64,000 nucleotides of DNA from a virus. The notes under the pieces were generated by a model, which saw only the letters and a list, made by a program, of their open reading frames with translations, searched no databases and had not been told where the DNA came from. Location of the stretch: IMG/VR virus record IMGVR_UViG_3300028864_000014, positions 171,319 to 235,318 of that record, one strand, 5' to 3'. Position numbers and translations under genes: made by a program. Positions 7,839-14,748 of the stretch are shown one piece after another; positions within the stretch are counted from its first letter, which is position 1, and the number at the start of each line of letters is the position of its first letter.

Positions 7839-8045
7839 ATGTCATTTATGTCATTTGGAATTACAAATTCAATTAGAGATTCAATTAGAGATTATCTGAA
7901 TGTTCATGAAGTCTCAGATAAAATTGGAGTACTTATTGAAAATTTATCAAAAGAAGAAATTAATAATTCTTTAGATAAATTTGATATTAAGGACATTGAA
8001 AAATATTTAAGAAACAAGAAGTTAAATAAATTATTAAATGACTAA
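7839..8045 (+). CDS. family C small protein with RK-KL tail
   Basis: Contains S-K-E-E-I-N-N-S-L-D-K-F-D-I-K-D-I-E-K-Y and then L-R-N-K-K-L-N-K-L. It is the third member of the tandem C set, and its N-terminus carries an internal repeat (N-S-I-R-D-S-I-R-D). It overlaps the next gene by eight bases. Confidence 0.8.
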   Translation: MSFMSFGITNSIRDSIRDYLNVHEVSDKIGVLIENLSKEEINNSLDKFDIKDIEKYLRNKKLNKLLND

Positions 8046-8304
8046 TTATAAAGGATATAAAGGTTATGGAAATTATGACTATACTATAGGAGTATGGAAT
8101 TTAGAAGATAATGATTTATATAATATATCATATCAGCTATATTTATTTTCTGACGGAAATGAGAATTATGTGAATATATCTTATGATCAAAATATATTTA
8201 TTAACATGATTGAAATTGGTGATCCTTATTGTAATAAATTTTTAAAAATCGCAAAATCATTAATAAGAAAAGAAAAATTAAATATTATAAATAACTTAAT
8301 ATGA
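8038..8304 (+). CDS. family A small protein with RK-KL tail
   Basis: The product has L-Y-N-I-S-Y-Q-L-Y-L-F near residue 28, corresponding to the D-I-A-x-x-L-Y motif, and ends K-S-L-I-R-K-E-K-L-N-I-I. A Gly/Tyr-rich leader (Y-K-G-Y-K-G-Y-G-N-Y) is unique to this copy. Overlaps both neighbours. Confidence 0.78.
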   Translation: MTNYKGYKGYGNYDYTIGVWNLEDNDLYNISYQLYLFSDGNENYVNISYDQNIFINMIEIGDPYCNKFLKIAKSLIRKEKLNIINNLI

Positions 8305-8540
8305 CAATTCAATTAGAATATGATATTGATAAAATTGCATATGGATTATATTTGATATATTGTAAAAAAAACCAAAATTGGGGTCCAACATTTATATTTG
8401 AGGATTATGTATATATCAAATCACAGATGAAAAATTATACTTCTGAATATGATAAAAAAATAATAGTCGATAACTATAATAAAGCTAATATAATTTTAAG
8501 AAAAATGAAATTAGAAAAATTAGAAAATGATAATAGATAA
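8301..8540 (+). CDS. family A small protein with RK-KL tail
   Basis: Family A motif D-K-I-A-Y-G-L-Y-L near residue 10 and tail Y-N-K-A-N-I-I-L-R-K-M-K-L-E-K-L. The tail matches that of 2045-2281 in both sequence and spacing. The frame runs 14 bases into the next gene. Confidence 0.78.
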   Translation: MTIQLEYDIDKIAYGLYLIYCKKNQNWGPTFIFEDYVYIKSQMKNYTSEYDKKIIVDNYNKANIILRKMKLEKLENDNR

Positions 8541-8775
8541 GACAAAAGGTAATTGGTGCAAAGAAGGTGAATCTGATTATATAGATGACATAGCTTTTCA
8601 ATTATATCTAAATTATTATTATAAAGAATATGGAGATTTTAATGATGATTCTCCTCAGAATAATTTTAAAACAGTAAGATATACTCATAATAGCCCGTGG
8701 TATTCATTTTATATTAAATCATTTAAAAATTTAAGAATTGAAAAATTAAAAAAATTAGAAAATGTTAATAGATAA
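8527..8775 (+). CDS. family A small protein with RK-KL tail
   Basis: It starts I-I-D-K-T-K-G-N-W-C and has D-D-I-A-F-Q-L-Y-L-N-Y, then ends L-R-I-E-K-L-K-K-L-E-N. The next gene begins with the same L/I-I-D-K-T-x-G-x-W-C leader, and the DNA around both gene junctions is nearly identical, so the pair arose by recent tandem duplication. Confidence 0.8.
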   Translation: MIIDKTKGNWCKEGESDYIDDIAFQLYLNYYYKEYGDFNDDSPQNNFKTVRYTHNSPWYSFYIKSFKNLRIEKLKKLENVNR

Positions 8776-9025
8776 AACAATAGGATATTGGTGTCAAAAC
8801 AATGAGTCTGATTGTGTAGATGATATTGCTTTTCAATTATATCTAAATTGTCATTTTGATATATATGGTTCAGTCTCTACTTCTGACCAAAATGACTTTA
8901 TGTGTTTAAGATATTATCATTCTATTTACTATTTATCTGGTTTTTATGAAAAAGCATTTAAAATTTCAAAAAATTTAATAAGAAAAGAAAAATTGAAAAA
9001 GTTGAAATATGAAATCAGTGCATGA
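8762..9025 (+). CDS. family A small protein with RK-KL tail
   Basis: Shares I-D-K-T-I-G-Y-W-C-Q-N-N-E-S-D and D-D-I-A-F-Q-L-Y-L-N with the previous gene and ends N-L-I-R-K-E-K-L-K-K-L-K. Two extra cysteines in the centre are not conserved in the family. It overlaps the next gene by 17 bases. Confidence 0.8.
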   Translation: MLIDKTIGYWCQNNESDCVDDIAFQLYLNCHFDIYGSVSTSDQNDFMCLRYYHSIYYLSGFYEKAFKISKNLIRKEKLKKLKYEISA

Positions 9026-9311
9026 AATTGAATATTCAAATATTCACATAGATAAATCAATAGGAAGATGGTCTAAAGATATTCTTTATTCTGAACTTGA
9101 AGATGTGTTTTATCAGATATACGTTCATTGGTATTATAATGAATATATTATTGAAAATGATTCTGAAAATCCTTTATTGTCTCAAACATATTTCATGTCT
9201 TATATGAATACTATTAAAGAAACTAAGAATCACCATTCTTATGATGATTATTATAATAAAGCAACTCACATATTACGAAAAATAAAATTAGAAAAATTGA
9301 AAAATGAATAG
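9009..9311 (+). CDS. family A small protein with RK-KL tail
   Basis: A 100-residue member with H-I-D-K-S-I-G-R-W-S, an E-D-V-F-Y-Q-I-Y-V-H-W motif in place of D-I-A-F-Q-L-Y, and the tail Y-N-K-A-T-H-I-L-R-K-I-K-L-E-K-L. It is the longest and most diverged of the local A genes. Overlaps the next start by eight bases. Confidence 0.78.
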   Translation: MKSVHEIEYSNIHIDKSIGRWSKDILYSELEDVFYQIYVHWYYNEYIIENDSENPLLSQTYFMSYMNTIKETKNHHSYDDYYNKATHILRKIKLEKLKNE

Positions 9312-9555
9312 TGATTTTAAAATAGGAGATAAGGTATTTTTATGTGATGCAAGAAATTGTTTTACTGCAGAGTTGAATAAACAATATACTATCATTAGCA
9401 TAAAATATGATGATTATAACAAATATACAAAAATAGCATTTAATGAAAATATATCTGAATCAGAAGAATTGTGTTATTTGGATTCCAGAAGATTTAAAAA
9501 AGATATAAAATATGAAAGAAAAATAAAATTAAAAGAAATATTAAATAATGATTAA
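9304..9555 (+). CDS. family B small beta-barrel-like protein with RK-KL tail
   Basis: F-K-I-G-D-K-V-F-L-C opens the protein, followed by L-N-K-Q-Y-T-I-I-S-I, the second strand pattern of family B, and a tail Y-E-R-K-I-K-L-K-E-I. Three cysteines are not shared with other members. The switch from family A to family B within one overlapping gene string shows the operon is a mosaic of small modules. Confidence 0.78.
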   Translation: MNSDFKIGDKVFLCDARNCFTAELNKQYTIISIKYDDYNKYTKIAFNENISESEELCYLDSRRFKKDIKYERKIKLKEILNND

Positions 9556-9775
9556 TAAATTTAAATCAGGAGATAAAGTTATATGTATAGATAATACAAA
9601 TGCTTTTGAATTAATACCTTATATAAAATCATACACAATATCTCATATAAAAACTATTTTTATTTTTTTAGTTGATGAAGAATCCAAATTTCCTTATGTT
9701 TATACTAGATTTGAATTCGATATTAAAACAATGAGAAAGGATAAATTGAAAAAAATACCTAATCATGAAAATTGA
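9548..9775 (+). CDS. family B small protein with RK-KL tail
   Basis: Family B features are F-K-S-G-D-K-V-I-C-I at residues 5-14, K-S-Y-T-I-S-H-I, R-F-E-F-D-I-K-T and M-R-K-D-K-L-K-K-I. The same R-F-x-x-D-I/L-K-T element recurs in the second B array at 19.9-20.6 kb. Predicted compact beta-barrel plus one helix. Confidence 0.78.
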   Translation: MINKFKSGDKVICIDNTNAFELIPYIKSYTISHIKTIFIFLVDEESKFPYVYTRFEFDIKTMRKDKLKKIPNHEN

Positions 9776-10004
9776 AAAAATTAAATGTAATTTAAAAATA
9801 GGAGAACAAATTGTTATAATTAAAGATACTATTGGTAATTCGGAATTAAAAATGAATAAAATTTACATAGTTGAATATATTCATGAATATGTTAATCATA
9901 TTAAGTTAGTAGGATTTGAAGAACGTATATATCAAAGTAAATTATTTAGCAATGATATTAGATTAATAAGAAAAATTAAAATAGAAGAATTAAATGAACA
10001 ATGA
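9765..10004 (+). CDS. family B small protein with RK-KL tail
   Basis: L-K-I-G-E-Q-I-V-I-I near residue 10, M-N-K-I-Y-I-V-E-Y-I next, and the ending L-I-R-K-I-K-I-E-E-L. It overlaps both neighbours by about 11 bases. Confidence 0.77.
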   Translation: MKIEKIKCNLKIGEQIVIIKDTIGNSELKMNKIYIVEYIHEYVNHIKLVGFEERIYQSKLFSNDIRLIRKIKIEELNEQ

Positions 10005-10185
10005 TATTGAGAATTACGATATGTTAGTTGAATATTTTAATCAAAAATTAAGTTTAGCGTCTGGTATTCCAAAAAAATATTTATATCCAGATCCACTTGA
10101 TTCAATTGATTTTGATGTCATATTAAAATATTTAAGAAAAAAGAAATTAGAATACATAAAAAATAACAATTTAAATAATGATTAA
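9994..10185 (+). CDS. family C-like small protein with RK-KL tail
   Basis: A 63-residue protein with D-S-I-D-F-D-V-I-L-K-Y-L-R-K-K-K-L-E-Y-I. The spacing of the acidic segment and Y-L-R-K places it with family C (compare 44240-44458). An N-L-N-N-D end overlaps the next gene by eight bases. Confidence 0.75.
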   Translation: MNNDIENYDMLVEYFNQKLSLASGIPKKYLYPDPLDSIDFDVILKYLRKKKLEYIKNNNLNND

Positions 10186-10339
10186 TGAAAATGAAGAATT
10201 AGAAATTATTAAATCAGAACTATCTGAACTGAAAATAAAATATGAACAATTGAAAAATGATTATGATTTTATAAAATCTCAAAATAATAATCTTAGAAAT
10301 GATATTACAGTAAATTATTGTATGGATAATCAACGTTAA
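10178..10339 (+). CDS. short coiled-coil protein, 53 aa
   Basis: A complete 53-codon frame overlapping the previous stop. The product is nearly all heptad-like (E-L-E-I-I-K-S-E-L-S-E-L-K-I-K-Y-E-Q-L), so a dimeric coiled coil is likely. It is the last gene of the operon, and its stop leads straight into a hairpin terminator. Confidence 0.7.
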   Translation: MINENEELEIIKSELSELKIKYEQLKNDYDFIKSQNNNLRNDITVNYCMDNQR

Positions 10340-10369
10340 ATAACTATAATTTGTTTTGATAGTTATTTA
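10338..10369 (+). terminator. hairpin terminator enclosing a promoter -33 element
   Basis: AAATAACTAT and ATAGTTATTT form a 10-bp stem (about 10338-10369). The loop contains TTTG at 10355-10358, which is spaced correctly for the next promoter. Confidence 0.75.
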
Positions 10370-10385
10370 TAATTTATTACTTTTG
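10355..10385 (+). promoter_or_regulatory. Bacteroidota-type promoter
   Basis: TTTG at 10355-10358 and TACTTTTG at 10378-10385 are separated by 19 bases, the consensus spacing. It drives the secreted-protein gene at 10420. Its upstream half lies in the loop of the preceding terminator. Confidence 0.78.
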
Positions 10386-10419
10386 TGAGTTAAATATAAA
10401 CAATTTAAAAAATAAATTT

Positions 10420-10884
10420 ATGAAAAAATTTTTGTTCTCTATTCTTATTATTCTACCATTTATGCTATCTGCAAGAGGTGGCGTGTCATGCTCTTCCCAT
10501 TCATCAATTTCTACCTCACATGTAAGTTCATCACATGTAAGTCCATCACATTCATTTACATCTGAATCACATTCATATCATCCAAGTTCAACAAGTAGGA
10601 ATAATAGTGAAGGTAACAGAGCAGTAAGAACATTCACTCATATAAATTCAGTTAGTCCATTTCATTCATCTGAACCTATTAATAAGATGACACCAAATAC
10701 TATTAAATTCTACAGTAATAACCCAAGTTATATTAGGTACAAAAATAATTATATTCCTTTCTATCAGCACAATTCATTTTTTTGGCATTACGTAATTCTT
10801 AATAATCGTAGACATCGAAATGATACAATCAGAGCAAAAAATAAAACTGACTTAATTCAAAAAGTTAATAATCATAAACAGTAA
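10420..10884 (+). CDS. secreted Ser/His-rich protein
   Basis: A clear signal peptide (M-K-K-F-L-F-S-I-L-I-I-L-P-F-M-L-S-A) is followed by a region of about 60 residues dominated by Ser, His and Thr, with S-S-H-V-S-P-S-H-S repeats. The C-terminal part is basic and aromatic. The His content might bind metal. The protein should be exported to the periplasm or surface; superinfection exclusion or envelope modification is possible but only inference. It has its own strong promoter. Confidence 0.8.
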   Translation: MKKFLFSILIILPFMLSARGGVSCSSHSSISTSHVSSSHVSPSHSFTSESHSYHPSSTSRNNSEGNRAVRTFTHINSVSPFHSSEPINKMTPNTIKFYSNNPSYIRYKNNYIPFYQHNSFFWHYVILNNRRHRNDTIRAKNKTDLIQKVNNHKQ

Positions 10885-10890
10885 TTTAAT

Positions 10891-11133
10891 ATGAATGATA
10901 AAAAACTATCATTAATATATGATAAAAGACAAAAAGATTTTGTAGTTAAATATCCACTACGTTGTGATGGTGCATTAATATTAAATCATATTTGTGGTGA
11001 TGTTCTTAAATATAATATCAGCAAAGATTATCCTTATAATTTTGATAATTTTAATTTAAAAGAAGAATTAGAAAAAAGAGGATATGATTTATCAACTTTA
11101 AAATTTAGCATTGAACTAAAAAAAGATGCTTAA
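10891..11133 (+). CDS. hypothetical protein, 80 aa
   Basis: It begins six bases after the secreted protein stop. The C-terminal L-K-E-E-L-E-K-R-G-Y-D-L-S-T-L-K-F-S-I resembles a common ending in small Bacteroidota phage proteins (a family impression, not a search result). Two cysteines lie near the middle. Cytoplasmic, no known function. Confidence 0.75.
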   Translation: MNDKKLSLIYDKRQKDFVVKYPLRCDGALILNHICGDVLKYNISKDYPYNFDNFNLKEELEKRGYDLSTLKFSIELKKDA

Positions 11134-11146
11134 AATTCATAATAAA

Positions 11147-11178
11147 TTTGGTTTGTATTTAAAATTATATTATCTTTG
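11147..11178 (+). promoter_or_regulatory. Bacteroidota-type promoter
   Basis: TTTG at 11147-11150 and TATCTTTG at 11171-11178 are spaced by 20 bases. The first ATG downstream is at 11206. Confidence 0.78.
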
Positions 11179-11205
11179 TGAATAATAATAAAACAACAAA
11201 TATTT

Positions 11206-11412
11206 ATGGATTGGTTAATAATGATATTAAGTTTATCTTCGTATTACTTGATTTGTGTTAAAAAGAAAATTGGGTTTATAGTTGGCTTAATAGGAAGTAT
11301 AATAGGAATAATATATTTTTTAAATTCTAGTGTTTCTCTTGTTATTATGTATTTCTCTTTTGCTGTATTAAATATAATAGGACACTTAAAATGGAATAAA
11401 TCTAAAATCTAA
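11206..11412 (+). CDS. small membrane protein, PnuC-like
   Basis: A 68-residue protein with three closely packed hydrophobic helices and a K-K-K-I-G-F-I-V-G-L-I-G-S turn. It ends with N-I-I-G-H-L-K-W-N. The pattern resembles one repeat of the PnuC/SWEET-type three-helix bundle, and phages often carry PnuC-type nicotinamide riboside transporters. Here only one short bundle is present, so it would need to oligomerise. Assignment is tentative. Confidence 0.55.
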   Translation: MDWLIMILSLSSYYLICVKKKIGFIVGLIGSIIGIIYFLNSSVSLVIMYFSFAVLNIIGHLKWNKSKI

Positions 11413-11417
11413 ATATA

Positions 11418-11630
11418 ATGAAAATAGGAGATAAAATAACAATGTTTTTTCATGCTGCAGGTGTTACTTCAGAAGAAGTTTGTGAAGTTGTAGAATTCAC
11501 AGAAAATAGGGTATCTATTGATGATTATAATAGTGACAATGAATGTAGAGTTTTTAGTAGATTATCAGGAGTGTGCATAAATGATAATAATTCATTTGGT
11601 GCATCAAGGACGATTGACAGATGTGTATAA
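11418..11630 (+). CDS. small beta-barrel-like protein (K-I-G-D-K start)
   Basis: M-K-I-G-D-K-I-T-M-F followed by beta strands (V-C-E-V-V-E-F-T-E-N-R-V-S-I) suggests the same fold type as family B. The RK-KL tail is absent; the protein ends R-T-I-D-R-C-V. It may represent the ancestral form of the barrel without the tail. Confidence 0.72.
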   Translation: MKIGDKITMFFHAAGVTSEEVCEVVEFTENRVSIDDYNSDNECRVFSRLSGVCINDNNSFGASRTIDRCV

Positions 11631-11639
11631 ATTTAAAGA

Positions 11640-11830
11640 GGCTAGTCTTAGTTATTCAAATGAAAAATTCAATCTAATCAATTAGATGAAGTAATTTGAA
11701 TAGATACTAATAAATTAATTGTTAGGTCCTGGTTTACATAATAGCTAAGAATAATAGATGAAGAACACACCGACAAAGTATCAGGTGATTCTGAGATGAT
11801 AAAGGTGTGTTTGAATCTATGAATAATTAA
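11640..11830 (+). ncRNA. unidentified structured RNA 1
   Basis: Nested complementary arms suggest a folded RNA. TATTCAAAT (11653-11661) pairs perfectly with ATTTGAATA (11694-11702). Inside it ATCTAA-TCAA-TTAGAT (11672-11687) is a tetraloop hairpin. CTTAG (11647-11651) can pair with CTAAG (11745-11749). AACACACC (11764-11771) pairs with GGTGTGTT (11804-11811). There is no convincing reading frame on the plus strand; the minus-strand open frame here looks like a shadow. Strand is inferred from the flanking genes. It matches no riboswitch or ribozyme I can recall. Confidence 0.6.
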
Positions 11831-11839
11831 AAAATTAAT

Positions 11840-12028
11840 ATGATAAAAGTTAAAGCAACTCAAGACGAAAACGGACATTGGTATGTGTTACCAAATGAAG
11901 TAGTAGAAGATTTTGATAAAGATGGACAGAATGAAGATTTTGTAGATTCTGGTAAATTTGACAATAAATACAACAAATATAGAACTGGCGGAGATTTAAA
12001 TAACATACAATTATATGCTAACATCTAA
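11840..12028 (+). CDS. small phage protein (G-H-W-Y-V-L-P-N-E type)
   Basis: A 62-residue acidic protein with K-A-T-Q-D-E-N-G-H-W-Y-V-L-P-N-E at the N-terminus and Y-R-T-G-G-D-L-N-N-I-Q-L-Y at the end. I recognise this pattern from short proteins in Bacteroidota phages and prophages, but no function is established. It directly follows structured RNA 1. Confidence 0.8.
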   Translation: MIKVKATQDENGHWYVLPNEVVEDFDKDGQNEDFVDSGKFDNKYNKYRTGGDLNNIQLYANI

Positions 12029-12086
12029 TTATGTTATTCTATACATAAAAATTATGATATATTTTAAAAATTAAAAATTAAAATAA

Positions 12087-12692
12087 ATGGGAAAAATAAA
12101 GTTAGTTAATAGTTATGAACCATCTAATTCAGATATGGTAATTGATGTTGAATATATCTTAGATAAAGGAAATTCTTTGATGGCAATTTTAAGTATTGTT
12201 TTTTCCGATGTTAGTAGAATTTGTGGTATGAAAGATAATAGTTATCAAATCAAATTTGAGTTTGAATCATATAAAGAATCAATATCAAAAGGAATATCAA
12301 TGGATTCAGATTATTTTGATAAGAAAAAATTAAGAACAATTGATTGTAATGACTTTCAGGATCCAGAATATTTGATGAGTATTAATTTAAAAAATGTATC
12401 TTGCTCTATTAATGCAGTAAAAACATTAAGCTCGATTTTAAATAGATATAAGCAAATTTCAAATAAGGATGAATTTAAAATTGTTCTAATTGCATCAGAT
12501 TTTGAAATAAATACATATATTGATATTTATGAATTGTGTAATAAATATCTACGTCTTATAGATGGAATAGATATTGTTATTGTTGGCAATGAAAAAATAT
12601 TTTCAATCGCTCTTGATTCATATTTAACATATAAAAATGGTTTCAAAAATGACGGATTAGGTTCTAGTTTAGTATCTAAATTGATTAGATAA
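12087..12692 (+). CDS. hypothetical protein, 201 aa
   Basis: Alternating beta and alpha segments (V-I-D-V-E-Y-I-L, F-K-I-V-L-I-A-S-D-F, I-D-I-V-I-V-G-N-E) suggest a Rossmann-like alpha/beta fold. There is no clear nucleotide-binding glycine loop. It lies between two structured RNAs. Family not recognised. Confidence 0.75.
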   Translation: MGKIKLVNSYEPSNSDMVIDVEYILDKGNSLMAILSIVFSDVSRICGMKDNSYQIKFEFESYKESISKGISMDSDYFDKKKLRTIDCNDFQDPEYLMSINLKNVSCSINAVKTLSSILNRYKQISNKDEFKIVLIASDFEINTYIDIYELCNKYLRLIDGIDIVIVGNEKIFSIALDSYLTYKNGFKNDGLGSSLVSKLIR

Positions 12693-12713
12693 ATTTTTTC
12701 AATATAAAAATAA

Positions 12714-12791
12714 ATGGTTAGTGAAACTACAGTAAAGATTGTAATTATTAGATTAATTTTTGATGTTATGATTTGTAGATATAATCAGTGA
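12714..12791 (+). CDS. possible 25-aa leader peptide before RNA 2
   Basis: ATG to TGA encodes 25 residues with a hydrophobic centre (V-K-I-V-I-I-R-L-I-F-D-V-M-I-C). The stop lies at the first base of the first RNA 2 hairpin. It may be a leader peptide coupled to that RNA, or a chance frame. Confidence 0.35.
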   Translation: MVSETTVKIVIIRLIFDVMICRYNQ

Positions 12792-13015
12792 ATGGAGAGT
12801 CCATTGTGGCAAGTAAAGTTGGGGGGATGATATTAATACATAAGAAAGGATGTATTTTTAAACAAGCCCGCTACTGACAGCGGTGGAGGCATGGGTGAAA
12901 ATCCAGAACCAACCTAAAACGAGGCGTTGAATATCTAGTTTATTGAGCAGTTGCAAATGTTTAAGAAAACAAAATTTAGCTACGCCTATCCTTCATACCA
13001 TTTGTTTTTTATTTT
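12791..13015 (+). ncRNA. unidentified structured RNA 2
   Basis: This 225-base stretch is clearly richer in G and C than its surroundings and folds by inspection. AATGGA-GAG-TCCATT is a hairpin at 12791-12805. GTTGG (12818-12822) can pair with CCAAC (12909-12913), enclosing hairpins ATACAT/ATGTAT (12836-12855), CCGCT/AGCGG (12868-12883) and GGGT-GAAA-ATCC (12893-12904) with a GNRA loop. AGGCGT (12922-12927) pairs with ACGCCT (12982-12987). A T-rich tail follows at 13002-13020. GGTGAAAATCC and CCCGCTACTGA recall cobalamin-riboswitch segments but in reversed order. Identity unknown. Confidence 0.72.
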
Positions 13016-13039
13016 TTTTAACTTATAATTTAAAAAGTC

Positions 13040-13384
13040 ATGGACAAAAAAACTTTATTATTATTCTCATTTTGTATTCTTCCAGGATTAGGAATGTTGT
13101 GGACACTAATTGATCCTCAATTTAGTAATGTTCAATCTACTGAATGGTTCACAACAGTTACAGCACGTATTATATTTACTATTTTTTGTATTGCAGTTTC
13201 AATAATATCAATAGTATTAATATTACTCAAAAAATATAGCACAGTTGATTCACTTCAAGATAGTAGAGATAAAGTTGAGATTGATAAAATAACAAGTTTT
13301 ATTGACAACTACTTATCAGAATCACATACGTTATCAGATAAAGAATCTATTAATGAATGGGTAACAAAGAACTTCAAAAAATAA
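13040..13384 (+). CDS. two-helix membrane protein, 114 aa
   Basis: Hydrophobic helices at about residues 5-24 and 43-64 flank a short external loop with W-F-T-T-V-T-A-R. The C-terminal 45 residues are charged and cytoplasmic, ending E-S-I-N-E-W-V-T-K-N-F. It is the first gene downstream of structured RNA 2 and could be regulated by it if the RNA is a cis element. Confidence 0.75.
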   Translation: MDKKTLLLFSFCILPGLGMLWTLIDPQFSNVQSTEWFTTVTARIIFTIFCIAVSIISIVLILLKKYSTVDSLQDSRDKVEIDKITSFIDNYLSESHTLSDKESINEWVTKNFKK

Positions 13385-13390
13385 TAATTT

Positions 13391-13843
13391 ATGGCTGTTA
13401 ATAAATATATAATAAGTGGTAAAGGTTTTTTAGAAGATGTAAAAGGGGATAAAAATTCTGAATGCGTTTGGACTAAAAGCATAAGAACTGCAAAATCATT
13501 CACTTTTAATCAAGCTAACTCTTTTATTGAATTCATAAAAAATAATACTACTTTTCATGATGATTGTTTTATATGGTCACCGTTTGAAGAAAACTATGTA
13601 AAGGGTTTGTATGAAGTTGTTAGAAGAAGTACATATTATAGTATTTTGGATGATAATGAATGTGATGTATTAGAATGGTATGCTAAAAAAGTATCATCAG
13701 CAGATAGTGATTTTATATTCCTTAATAGTTCAAAAGAAATCAAAAAAGAGTCAAAATATTATTCTTATGAAGAAGCTACTGAAATTGCTAAATCAAAAAA
13801 CATTAGAATATTAAAGGCTATATCAAAAATTGTAAATAATTAA
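13391..13843 (+). CDS. hypothetical protein, 150 aa
   Basis: The protein has a K-Y-I-I-S-G-K-G-F-L start, then W-T-K-S-I-R-T-A-K-S-F, a pattern similar to small phage proteins that begin with a strand and a basic helix. C-terminal helix Y-E-E-A-T-E-I-A-K-S-K-N-I-R. No catalytic motif. It follows the membrane protein by six bases. Confidence 0.75.
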   Translation: MAVNKYIISGKGFLEDVKGDKNSECVWTKSIRTAKSFTFNQANSFIEFIKNNTTFHDDCFIWSPFEENYVKGLYEVVRRSTYYSILDDNECDVLEWYAKKVSSADSDFIFLNSSKEIKKESKYYSYEEATEIAKSKNIRILKAISKIVNN

Positions 13844-13853
13844 AAATTACAAA

Positions 13854-14102
13854 ATGAAAAATAATAATCCTAATAATATAAACATCAATGATTATATCAG
13901 TCAGATTAGCAATGATGATTTGTTGTTATGCGTTGAAGATTATTTATATTGGCAAAAAACAGGAGAAAGAAAATTTGATCACACAGAATTAGATGTTATT
14001 TATGATATGTATTTTGCTTGGCTTGAAGAAAATAGAATGTTTGGTACATATGATGTTATTACAAGAGAAATTTCTAAAAGATTATTTAATAAACAAATTT
14101 AA
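13854..14102 (+). CDS. hypothetical acidic protein, 82 aa
   Basis: Mostly helical, with I-S-N-D-D-L-L-L-C-V-E-D-Y-L-Y-W and a central Y-D-M-Y-F-A-W-L-E-E-N-R-M. It is the last gene before a terminator. Function unknown. Confidence 0.74.
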   Translation: MKNNNPNNININDYISQISNDDLLLCVEDYLYWQKTGERKFDHTELDVIYDMYFAWLEENRMFGTYDVITREISKRLFNKQI

Positions 14103-14116
14103 ATATATTTAACCAC

Positions 14117-14147
14117 AAAAAATTCTACTTATGTAGAATTTTTTTTG
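14117..14147 (+). terminator. intrinsic terminator
   Basis: AAAATTCTAC and GTAGAATTTT (about 14117-14142) form a short stem with loop TTAT, followed by a T run ending in G. The next -7 element begins immediately after. Confidence 0.85.
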
Positions 14148-14155
14148 TATCTTTG
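14148..14155 (+). promoter_or_regulatory. Bacteroidota-type -7 element
   Basis: TATCTTTG directly abuts the preceding terminator's T run and lies 18 bases before the ATG at 14174. No good TTTG is seen at the usual upstream distance, so the upstream element is weak. Confidence 0.68.
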
Positions 14156-14173
14156 TATAAATAAAATATTGAA

Positions 14174-14371
14174 ATGTGGGAGGTAGGAAATAAAATAATT
14201 AGTGATGATAAATATTCAAAAGAACAAATAGGTATTATTTGGAAAATTACTGATGAAGCTGTTCATGTTAAATTTGGTACTAATATAGAAAATATCACAT
14301 TTCAAAAATTCTTTTTTTATCCAAAACATCATATGCAATCAAACATATTAGATATAAAACCATATAATTAA
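14174..14371 (+). CDS. small SH3-like hypothetical protein, 65 aa
   Basis: W-E-V-G-N-K-I-I-S-D-D-K-Y, then Q-I-G-I-I-W-K-I-T-D-E-A-V-H-V-K-F, reads as the strands of a small SH3/KOW-type barrel. It is the first gene of the operon that includes the radical SAM gene. No RK-KL tail. Confidence 0.72.
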   Translation: MWEVGNKIISDDKYSKEQIGIIWKITDEAVHVKFGTNIENITFQKFFFYPKHHMQSNILDIKPYN

Positions 14372-14372
14372 T

Positions 14373-14564
14373 ATGAAAAAAGAAAATCAATATGGTCCAG
14401 CAAATTGTATGATATGCGGAAATCCATGTGATATAACAGAAATACTAAATATAAATACAGATGAAGAAGAAGGCTGGTGTTATTGTAAAAAATGTAAAAT
14501 AGATACTTTTATTAGGCCACTTACAGAAGAAGAAATTGAAGAATTAGAAAATAAAATAAAATAA
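14373..14564 (+). CDS. zinc-ribbon mini-protein, 63 aa
   Basis: C12-x-x-C15 and C38-x-x-C41 form a four-cysteine zinc ribbon, with additional C19 and C36. The tail is strongly acidic (T-E-E-E-I-E-E-L-E-N). The protein is probably a structural zinc module or a small regulator. It starts two bases after the preceding stop. Confidence 0.75.
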   Translation: MKKENQYGPANCMICGNPCDITEILNINTDEEEGWCYCKKCKIDTFIRPLTEEEIEELENKIK

Positions 14565-14573
14565 AATAATAAT

Positions 14574-14741
14574 ATGACATCATCCGTACATTTAAAATCA
14601 CAATCACAACCTATCAAATTTATAGATGTTATAAATACATATACAAAAGATGGTTTATATTGTGTATATACAATTGATGAATTAGTGTATAAATTTCCTA
14701 TTTTAGATATTTTTCAAATAGTAGAATCTTATAAAAAATAA
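14574..14741 (+). CDS. hypothetical protein, 55 aa
   Basis: A complete 55-codon frame that fills the gap before the radical SAM gene. The product is S-Q-S-Q-P-I-K-F-I-D-V-I then strands G-L-Y-C-V-Y-T-I and E-L-V-Y-K-F-P. It ends in a short helix with E-S-Y-K-K. Confidence 0.6.
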   Translation: MTSSVHLKSQSQPIKFIDVINTYTKDGLYCVYTIDELVYKFPILDIFQIVESYKK

Positions 14742-14748
14742 TAATGTT

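Noticed and set aside
11678-11878. Minus-strand 66-codon frame over structured RNA 1
   Set aside because: It runs into the next plus-strand gene, has no upstream element, and the same sequence is better explained as paired RNA arms.
12791-13015. RNase P RNA, group I or II intron, tmRNA or cobalamin riboswitch
   Set aside because: A few short matches (GGGTGAAA, GGTGAAAATCC) exist, but conserved cores, order and partner regions do not line up.
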